Source of the DNA: Oscillospiraceae bacterium
Lineage (GTDB): Bacteria > Bacillota > Clostridia > Oscillospirales > Ruminococcaceae
Direction of reading: 5' to 3'
Assembly (NCBI GenBank): GCA_003508605.1
Contig: DNUB01000202.1
Span: forward strand, 1-7,123
Length of the DNA: 7,123 nucleotides
Positions 1-4,555 of this stretch are shown one piece after another. Numbering within the stretch: position 1 is the stretch's first letter; every line of letters begins with the position of its first letter. Under the pieces are notes generated by a model. The model had not been told where the DNA came from. It saw only the letters and a list, made by a program, of their open reading frames with translations, and did no database searches. Made by a program: the position numbers and the translations under genes.

Positions 1-60
1 TTTTTCGGGGTGGTTCGGGGCATTCGGGGAGGATTTTTCGGGCGGGTTATTTTTCGGGCG
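1..60. repeat. T/G low-complexity stretch with repeated TTCGGG
   Basis: The motif TTCGGGG occurs at 4-10, 14-20 and 23-29, spaced 9-10 bases apart. The longer unit TTTTTCGGGCG occurs at 34-44 and 50-60, 16 bases apart. One forward frame ends at the TGA at 65-67 and would encode a Phe/Gly-rich tail, so this could be the end of an upstream gene. The expected upstream neighbour in PBSX order is the tail tube gene, which is not normally Phe/Gly-rich. The same T-run plus CGGG style recurs inside the 713-1891 gene. No known element is recognised. Confidence 0.5.
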
Positions 61-89
61 ATTGTGAATTTTTTGGAAAAGGGGTCAAA

Positions 90-521
90 ATGTCTAAATT
101 TTCAATGTTTATGAAGGAAAACAAAAAGGTTAAGGAAAATGCGAAATTTGCGGCTACAAATTCTCTTTGCGATTCGGAGGGCAAGCCTCTTATGTGGGAG
201 CTTAGGCATATAAGCTCCAAGGAAAACGAGGCGATACGGGATTCCTGCATCGTGGAGACGGCGGTGGCGGGAAAGAGCGGGGCGGTGCGCTCCAAGCTGA
301 AAACCGGGCTTTATGTGCAGAAGCTTATTGCGGCGTCGGTGGCTTTTCCCGATTTGTACGACGCCGAATTACAGGACAGCTACGGGGCGAAAACCCCCGA
401 GGAGCTGCTTATGGCTTTGGTGGACGATCCGGGAGAGTATAACCGTTTAGCCGAGTTCGTACAGCACTTTCAGGGCTTTGACCTTTCTCTTGACGAAAAG
501 GTGGAACAGGCAAAAAACTGA
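90..521 (+). CDS. XkdN-like phage tail assembly chaperone, short form
   Basis: This 143-residue protein resembles the XkdN-like tail assembly chaperones of PBSX-type contractile phages. In that family the protein binds the tape-measure protein in the cytoplasm while the tube polymerises around it. The N-terminus (1-25) is Lys-rich and probably flexible. A compact domain follows, with a central TGLYVQKLIAASVAFPDLYD-like stretch near 72-91 and the typical 'tpEELL.aLvddPGEY..L' pattern at 102-120, then a Phe/Asp-rich end. The ATG at 90 is supported by AAGGGG at 79-84 with a 5-base spacer. The frame is open further upstream, but only through low-complexity sequence. The stop at 519-521 directly follows a slippery heptamer, so this is the non-frameshifted product. 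Its position just before the tape-measure slot is where phage chaperone genes lie. The family call is recognition from sequence, without a database search. Confidence 0.85.
   Translation: MSKFSMFMKENKKVKENAKFAATNSLCDSEGKPLMWELRHISSKENEAIRDSCIVETAVAGKSGAVRSKLKTGLYVQKLIAASVAFPDLYDAELQDSYGAKTPEELLMALVDDPGEYNRLAEFVQHFQGFDLSLDEKVEQAKN
512..518 (+). promoter_or_regulatory. Programmed -1 frameshift slippery site A AAA AAC
   Basis: In the chaperone frame the codons are GCA (510-512), AAA (513-515), AAC (516-518) and TGA (519-521). This gives the exact X XXY YYZ heptamer A|AAA|AAC, with the stop codon next in line. After a -1 slip the ribosome reads CTG (518-520) and continues to the TGA at 707-709. 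AAGGTGG at 498-504, seven bases upstream, is Shine-Dalgarno-like and is placed much like the stimulator upstream of the dnaX slippery site. A possible downstream hairpin, AGGC 540-543 with GCCT 551-554, is weak and rather far away. Frameshifting between two chaperone reading frames is established in many tailed phages (the lambda G/GT type). Confidence 0.85.
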
Positions 522-709
522 TCGAGGAAGGGGATGGGGAGGCTAATTACGCCTACTATGCCCTTCACAAGCTTAATATTTTACCCTCCGCTTTTCTTGA
601 GATGGATATGCAGGAAAAGGCCTTTGTTATCGCCGCCATACAGATCAGAGTCGATGAGGAGAAGAAGGAAAGGGAGAAAAGGAAAAAGGAATCGGGAAGG
701 GGGAAGTGA
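518..709 (+). CDS. -1 frame extension of the tail assembly chaperone (long form, fused to 90-518)
   Basis: Reading on from the slippery site adds 63 residues to the 143-residue chaperone, giving a 206-residue long form. The extension starts with LIEEGDGEANYAYYALHK and continues with NILPSAFLEMDMQEKAFVIA, then 'AIQIRVDEEKKE' and a very basic/acidic Lys/Arg/Glu tail. This is the composition and motif style of the second chaperone frame in PBSX-like clusters, where the extension is thought to contact the tape-measure protein. No plausible ATG with a ribosome binding site opens this frame, so it should be made only by frameshifting and at a minor level. The forward reading frame at 534-743, in another phase, is an overlapping shadow. 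Automated annotation is likely to miss this product or call it as a separate small gene. Confidence 0.82.
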   Translation: MIEEGDGEANYAYYALHKLNILPSAFLEMDMQEKAFVIAAIQIRVDEEKKEREKRKKESGRGK

Positions 710-712
710 AAA

Positions 713-1891
713 TTGGGCAGCTTCGAGTTTTCTTGTGCGGTGAACAGGCTTGACATCGTTAACCTGTTTTCCTTTTTTGAAGAGCTTCAAAACGTTTTTA
801 TCGGCGGATTTTTACGGGAGGAAGGCTTAAAAAGCGCAGTTATCGATTTTCCCCCTGCGGCGGATCGGGAGCGTTTTGAAAGAAGCTCCCGGGTTTTACG
901 GACCGTGGAGCGGCGGGAAGCCCCCTGCGGGGCCGACGGCAATGTAAGCTTAAACGTGCCGATCCGATTTGCGGTTAACGGCTTTTCGGACAAGGGGTAT
1001 TTTTTTCCCTCGGATAAAAGGGAGCTTGTTTTTAATAAAAGCGATCTTTTATTGCGGGATATTCGGGATTTTAATTTTTTTAATTCGGAAAATTTGTTTT
1101 TTTCGGGCATAGGAAAGCAGCGGACTCTTGAATCGGAGGGTCTTATTCGTCAAGGGTGGAATGAGAGCCTTGCGGGCAAGGGAGGGGAGCGGGCGGCCGA
1201 TGGGCTTTTTCGCTCCGAAAAAGGCTTGCTTCAAGGATATGAAGGGGAGCCGTGCGCCGTCGGGGCAGGTGTGCCGAAAGGGGGGGACGCTTTTTTGACA
1301 TGGCGGGAGGGCGTTTTTTCGTTAGGATCGGAGGGCGGTTTTTCGTTAGGGAGAAAGGGCGTTTTTTCTTTAGGATCGGAGGAGATTTTTTTGTCGGGGC
1401 GGAAGGTATTTTTCGAGGGAATGACGCAGCGTCTTGCGGCGGTAAGACTGTTTTCGGGGGAAAATCGGTTTTTTGAAAAATCGGGAGAGGAAGGGTCTTT
1501 CGCTTCAACCCTACTCGATCGGCTTGAAGAATGGGAAAGCCTAAGCAGAGCGGTAGGGATACCCTATCGGCTTACGCAGAAGGAGGACGGGTTATCGGAG
1601 TGGTTTGCTCTGACTCGCCGAAAGGAAGGCTTTTTTGAAAAAAGCCTTTTTTTATGCTGCGGGGAACCGGAGGAGACGTATCATATTTCTCCCCGTGATC
1701 TGAGGAATTTGATCGGGACGGAAACCCGAGGGCATTCCGACAGATCCGCCAAGACCGAAATCAGGGTGGATATGTCGGGGATGAAAAATACGATTTGTAG
1801 GGAAACGAGTATAGAAAGCATCGTCGCCGATTTAACCTCGGCGGTAAGCGAGGCGGTGGCTGCGGCGGCGGAGGGAGTACATATTTTATGA
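713..1891 (+). CDS. Divergent protein in the tape-measure position, low complexity and unusually short
   Basis: The 392-residue product occupies the slot of the tape-measure gene (xkdO in PBSX), between the chaperone and the XkdP-like gene. Only the last ~45 residues (348-392) look right for that family: 'EIRVDMSGMKNT' followed by a helical 'IESIVADLTSAVSEAVAAAA' end. The body does not. It lacks the long coiled coils and hydrophobic segments usual there, is rich in Phe, Gly, Arg and Ser, and holds an eight-residue repeat (about 199-230). PBSX-type tape measures usually exceed 600-1000 residues. The start is TTG at 713, after GGAAGGGGGAAG (695-706); GTG at 740 is an alternative without a visible ribosome binding site. 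The end overlaps the next ATG (ATGA). Homopolymer runs are abundant. It may be a truncated or degenerate tape measure, a replacement gene, or an open frame kept open by composition. The function is not established. Confidence 0.5.
   Translation: MGSFEFSCAVNRLDIVNLFSFFEELQNVFIGGFLREEGLKSAVIDFPPAADRERFERSSRVLRTVERREAPCGADGNVSLNVPIRFAVNGFSDKGYFFPSDKRELVFNKSDLLLRDIRDFNFFNSENLFFSGIGKQRTLESEGLIRQGWNESLAGKGGERAADGLFRSEKGLLQGYEGEPCAVGAGVPKGGDAFLTWREGVFSLGSEGGFSLGRKGVFSLGSEEIFLSGRKVFFEGMTQRLAAVRLFSGENRFFEKSGEEGSFASTLLDRLEEWESLSRAVGIPYRLTQKEDGLSEWFALTRRKEGFFEKSLFLCCGEPEETYHISPRDLRNLIGTETRGHSDRSAKTEIRVDMSGMKNTICRETSIESIVADLTSAVSEAVAAAAEGVHIL
1307..1402 (+). repeat. Four tandem 24-bp units inside the tape-measure-slot gene
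   Basis: Units are 1307-1330, 1331-1354, 1355-1378 and 1379-1402. They encode EGVFSLGS, EGGFSLGR, KGVFSLGS and EEIFLSGR, with a decayed fifth unit (KVFFEGM) after them. The first three units are nearly identical at the DNA level; the fourth has diverged. The unit length is a multiple of three, so copy number could change without breaking the frame. Confidence 0.85.
1626..1653 (+). terminator. Terminator-like hairpin with T-tract inside a coding region
   Basis: AAGGCTTTTTT (1626-1636) is the exact reverse complement of AAAAAAGCCTT (1638-1648), separated by one base. A run of seven T follows at 1647-1653. In practice the central A/T pairs would open into a larger loop, leaving a short AAGGC/GCCTT stem. 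The shape fits an intrinsic terminator, but it lies about 235 bases before the end of the open frame. It might attenuate transcription into the hub and baseplate genes, be a relic of a former gene end, or be coincidental in this A/T-run-rich region. Confidence 0.4.
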
Positions 1892-2595
1892 ATTCAAAGG
1901 GTTATTATGTTTATTTGGACAAATGTCTTTTGCCTGTTTCGCCGGGCAGGATAGTCACGGAAACGGCAAGCGGCAGCAAAAGCGTAACGCTTATAGACGG
2001 GGGCGAGGTGAATGTCCTTAAGGATCCTAAGCTGACGGCCGTCCGGCTGGATTTTCTCATTCCGCAGAAAAATTATCCCTTTTTAATGGGCGGTACGGAA
2101 AATAAAGGGGCAAGGTACTATATCGATTATCTCAGATCCCTTAAGGAATCGAAAAGACCCTTTCAGTTTATCGTGTCGAGAATGAGGGGGGACGGCGCTT
2201 ATCTGTTTTCCACAAACATTAAGGTATCGCTGGAGGATTATACCCTTACGGAGGACGCAGGAAACGGCTCGGATATTCAGGCGGCGGTTAAGCTTAAGCA
2301 GTATAGGGACTATCGGGTCAGAAAAGTAAAGCTTTCCCTTGGAGGCGCACATTTGCAGAACGGCAGGGCGGAATCCTCCACATCGGAAAAGCCGATTATG
2401 ATAGGGTCCGACGTAACGGTAAACGGCAGGCTTTACGGCACCAGCTACGGCGACGCACCGGGGCAGACAAGAACGAATTACAGGGGAAGGGTGAATTTTA
2501 TAAATCTTAAGGGCTCTCACCCATATCATATAACCACGCCTGAGGGGCTGTGGCAGGGGTGGGTGGATAAGGACAGCCTGAGAGCGGTTACTTAA
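1888..2595 (+). CDS. XkdP-like tail/baseplate hub protein with SH3-like C-terminal domain
   Basis: This 235-residue protein belongs to the XkdP type found between the tape measure and the hub of PBSX-like tails, probably at the tube-baseplate junction. Residues 1-155 form the conserved part: a beta-rich start, the 'LDFLIPQKNYPF' segment (54-65), and the family pattern 'SLEDYTLTEDAGNGSDI' with 'AAVKLKQYRDY' (114-142). Classical XkdP ends in a LysM peptidoglycan-binding module. Here a Ser-rich linker (about 158-168) leads to an SH3-like domain (169-234) with 'NYRGRVNFINLKGSHPYHI' and a closing 'GLWQGWVDKDSLRAV'. Such a domain could bind cell wall or another baseplate protein; this is inference. 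Translation is probably coupled to the previous gene by the ATGA overlap, with GGAGGGAG at 1870-1877. Confidence 0.82.
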   Translation: MNSKGYYVYLDKCLLPVSPGRIVTETASGSKSVTLIDGGEVNVLKDPKLTAVRLDFLIPQKNYPFLMGGTENKGARYYIDYLRSLKESKRPFQFIVSRMRGDGAYLFSTNIKVSLEDYTLTEDAGNGSDIQAAVKLKQYRDYRVRKVKLSLGGAHLQNGRAESSTSEKPIMIGSDVTVNGRLYGTSYGDAPGQTRTNYRGRVNFINLKGSHPYHITTPEGLWQGWVDKDSLRAVT

Positions 2596-2634
2596 GGGAA
2601 TCTATTAAGCCCTTGTGAAAAGCGAAAACGGACA

Positions 2635-2731
2635 GGGGGCGGCGAATGGGGGAAAGCCGTGGGAGACGGACTAACGTCTGTCGAGAGGGATTGACGAAGC
2701 GGAGGCGTTCCCTGAAGCAGCGCCGCTCTTT
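2635..2731 (+). ncRNA. Candidate structured RNA in the gap between the XkdP- and XkdQ-like genes
   Basis: The 154-bp gap 2596-2749 is the longest in the operon and can fold as a closed multi-branch structure. The outer stem pairs GCGGCG (2639-2644) with CGCCGC (2721-2726) and can be extended outward by G-C/G-U pairs to about 2635/2730. Inside, AGACG (2664-2668) pairs with CGTCT (2675-2679) around the loop GACTAA. AGGGA (2686-2690) pairs with TCCCT (2709-2713), with a further ACG/CGT pairing (2694-2696 with 2706-2708). No long open frame lies here; the GTG at 2614 gives only 19 codons. It could be a cis-acting element for hub translation, an RNA with a role of its own, or the remnant of a mobile-element RNA. 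No known RNA family is recognised with confidence. Confidence 0.4.
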
Positions 2732-2749
2732 GATATATGGGAGAAATTT

Positions 2750-3697
2750 ATGGATATTGAACTTTTAATCTCCGCCGATGACGGCAAAAGCGCATTTATG
2801 CCATATGTCAAAAGCATTGAGTGGAGGACGGAGATAAGCTGTTCGCCGGGAAGACTTGTATGCTGCGTTTTATGGGACGGAGAGCTTAAAGCTTCCGAGG
2901 GAGCTTCCGTAAGGCTCAGAGCCGACGGCAGGAATGTGTTTTTCGGATATCTTTTCGCCTCCGAAAGGGGGGCGGACGGAGAGCTGCGCCTTATTTGCTA
3001 CGACCAGCTGAGGTATCTTTTAAATAAGGATACCTATATTTACGAGGGGAAAACGGCTTCTCAGCTTTTGCGGCTTATTGCTGAGGATTTTTCCTTAAAA
3101 ATCGGCACCGTCGAGGACAGCGGCTATGTTATCCCTTACAGGATAGAGGAAAATTCCACGCTGCTGGATATGATGGAAAATGCCATTTCTCTTACCTATC
3201 ATAACGGGGGCGGAAGGTTTGTGCTGTACGACGATTTCGGTTCGCTCTGCCTTAAGAACATACGCTCCCTTTACGGCGGGGATAAGGTGCTGCTTATCGA
3301 CGAGGGGGCGGCGGAGGAGCTTGCGCTTTCCTCCTCCGTGGACAAAAACGCTTACAATACCGTAAAGCTTTTTTATAACGGCGGGAAAAGCGGGAAAAGA
3401 GATATTTATACCGCACAGGACCGGGAAAAGGTTCGGAAATGGGGCGTTTTGCAGTACACGGAGAGCCTGAGGGCGGGAGAAAACGGCGAAGCCAAAGCCA
3501 AGGAGCTGTTAAGGCTGTATAACAGAAAAAAGGTTAAGGCTGAGGTGAAGAACGCCTTCGGCGACACCGCTTTCAGGGCGGGCTGTATCGGGGCGGTTTC
3601 CCTTGGCGGCGAAAAGGGCTTTATGCTTGCCGAAAGGGTGATACACAAATTTACTCCCGAGGGGCATTTTATGGACGTTATTCTGACGGAGATATAG
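2750..3697 (+). CDS. xkdQ: XkdQ-like baseplate hub protein
   Basis: The 315-residue product is a hub protein of the XkdQ family, related in role to T4 gp27 and the phage D/late-control proteins. These form the trimeric ring joining the tail tube to the spike. The N-terminal part (1-85) is beta-rich ('NVFFGYLFASERGADGELRL'). The family hallmark follows: 'CYDQLRYLLNKDTYIYEGKT' (83-102), then 'ASQLLRLIAEDFSLKIG' and 'IPYRIEENSTLLDMMENAI'. The C-terminal region has 'VDKNAYNTVKLFYN' and the closing 'RVIHKFTPEGHFMDVIL' motif. The length is close to the family norm. ATG 2750 has GGGAG at 2739-2743 with a 6-base spacer. It is the first gene after the structured gap. The gene symbol is by similarity to PBSX. 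Confidence 0.88.
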   Translation: MDIELLISADDGKSAFMPYVKSIEWRTEISCSPGRLVCCVLWDGELKASEGASVRLRADGRNVFFGYLFASERGADGELRLICYDQLRYLLNKDTYIYEGKTASQLLRLIAEDFSLKIGTVEDSGYVIPYRIEENSTLLDMMENAISLTYHNGGGRFVLYDDFGSLCLKNIRSLYGGDKVLLIDEGAAEELALSSSVDKNAYNTVKLFYNGGKSGKRDIYTAQDREKVRKWGVLQYTESLRAGENGEAKAKELLRLYNRKKVKAEVKNAFGDTAFRAGCIGAVSLGGEKGFMLAERVIHKFTPEGHFMDVILTEI

Positions 3698-3710
3698 GGG
3701 AGGAATTTTA

Positions 3711-4157
3711 ATGAGCGATGCGGGGGAGCTTGTACGGCTTATAAAAAAAGCCGCCGTTGACGCCGTGGAGGCGGGGAAGCCTGCGGCGGTCTGCTTCGGC
3801 AGGGTGACAGGCACTGCACCCTTGAAAATAACCGTGGACGAAAGGCTTTCCTTGGGTGAAGGTCAGCTTATATTGACGGAAGCAGTAAAGGACCGTTACG
3901 AGGACGTTTATTTCAGCTGCTTTACCGATAGGGGCGAATCCGAGGCAGAGGAAGGCAATATTGCAGGCGGCGATTCCCCGAAAGAGGATTCGGATAGGGG
4001 GCACAGGCACGGGTTTTCGGGAAGGAAAAGAGTTTTGATATGCGGCGGATTAAGGGAAGGGGAAAATGTGATTTTATTAAGAGCGGAGGGAGGGCAAAGG
4101 TTTATTGTTATCGACAGGCTTTGCGGCACCGCTGCGGAAGGAGAGTGGGTTGAATGA
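3711..4157 (+). CDS. DUF2577 (XkdR-like) baseplate/spike-associated protein
   Basis: This 148-residue protein matches the DUF2577/XkdR pattern. A helix 'ELVRLIKKAAVDAVEAGKPA' opens the protein (6-25). Then come 'VCFGRVTGTAPLKITVDERL' (27-46), a 'LILTEAVKD' strand (53-61), the short 'GHRHGFSGRKR' element (97-107), and 'LREGENVILLRAEGGQRFIV' near the end. The family lies beside the hub and is thought to form an OB-fold-type component near the spike; the exact role is inferred. An acidic, Gly/Ser-rich stretch (about 74-95) before the His motif looks like a loop insertion. GGGGAGGAA (3697-3705) gives a strong ribosome binding site that overlaps the last base of the previous stop codon. The end overlaps the next gene as ATGA. 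Confidence 0.85.
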   Translation: MSDAGELVRLIKKAAVDAVEAGKPAAVCFGRVTGTAPLKITVDERLSLGEGQLILTEAVKDRYEDVYFSCFTDRGESEAEEGNIAGGDSPKEDSDRGHRHGFSGRKRVLICGGLREGENVILLRAEGGQRFIVIDRLCGTAAEGEWVE

Positions 4158-4555
4158 TACCTGAACGGATTGATGAATCGGGCACTTTGGAAATCAAGGA
4201 AGAGCCTTCCCTCACATATAAAATGCACACCGAAAAGGAAAAAATTGCGGGCAGCGCAGAGGGGCTTGAAGCGGTAAAGCAGGCGGTGTATAAGCTTTTG
4301 CAGACCGAAAGGTACGAGTATCCCGTTTATTCGGGGGATTACGGCGTCGAGCTTAAGGATCTGTACGGACAGCCCATGTCCTATGTTTGCCCCGAGCTGG
4401 AGCGCAGGATCACCGAGGCTCTTTTATGGGACGGCAGGATAGAAAGGGTGGAGGGCTTTATTTTCGATACTGCGAAAAAGGGTATCGTGGAGGTAAGCTT
4501 TACCGTAGTTACCGTTTTCGGCGAGCTGAGGTGGAAAAAGGAGGTAACCGTTTAA
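4154..4555 (+). CDS. xkdS: DUF2634 (XkdS-like), gp25-type baseplate wedge protein
   Basis: The 133-residue protein fits XkdS/DUF2634, a gp25-like wedge subunit that links the sheath base to the baseplate. An N-terminal 'PSLTYKMHTEKEKIAG' strand region (18-33) precedes the helix 'GLEAVKQAVYKLLQTERYEY' (37-56). The characteristic 'YPVYSGDYGVELKDLYGQP' motif follows at about 56-74. A second helix 'ELERRITEALLWDGRIERV' (81-99) leads into the C-terminal beta hairpin that ends the fold ('VSFTVVTVFGELRWKKEV'). The length is normal. AAGGAG at 4138-4143, inside the preceding gene, serves as ribosome binding site, and the ATGA overlap suggests coupling. The stop TAA shares its last A with the next ATG. 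Confidence 0.88.
   Translation: MIPERIDESGTLEIKEEPSLTYKMHTEKEKIAGSAEGLEAVKQAVYKLLQTERYEYPVYSGDYGVELKDLYGQPMSYVCPELERRITEALLWDGRIERVEGFIFDTAKKGIVEVSFTVVTVFGELRWKKEVTV
4538..4545 (+). promoter_or_regulatory. Ribosome binding site that fixes the baseplate J gene start
   Basis: AAGGAGGT at 4538-4545 is a near-perfect Shine-Dalgarno sequence, 9 bases before the ATG at 4555. The open frame extends upstream to an ATG at 4387, but that part overlaps the XkdS-like gene and reads as an implausible Arg/Gly-rich peptide. The site therefore supports initiation at 4555. Confidence 0.85.

Noticed and set aside
3..89. N-terminal extension of the chaperone through the open upstream frame
   Set aside because: It would add only low-complexity Phe/Gly/Ser/Arg residues, and ATG 90 has its own AAGGGG.
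534..743. Forward 69-codon frame after the chaperone
   Set aside because: It overlaps the -1 frameshift extension in another phase and its product is an Arg/Lys-rich composition artefact.
1307..1402. CRISPR array
   Set aside because: The repeats are directly adjacent 24-bp units without spacers, and they are in frame with a coding sequence.
1143..1508. Reverse-strand frame with Lys/Pro repeats resembling a histone-like tail
   Set aside because: The repeat is just the complement of the 24-bp units in the forward gene, and there is no sign of a start signal or neighbours on that strand.
2614..2673. 19-codon GTG-started peptide in the structured gap
   Set aside because: It is too short, lacks a clear ribosome binding site and its sequence is part of the predicted stems.
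2635..2731. Mobile-element guide RNA (omega-RNA/HEARO type)
   Set aside because: The nested hairpin shape is suggestive, but no transposase or nuclease gene or target-site signature is nearby and no family motif could be recognised by eye.
4387..4554. Upstream extension of the baseplate J gene
   Set aside because: It runs through the XkdS-like gene, and a strong ribosome binding site precedes ATG 4555.
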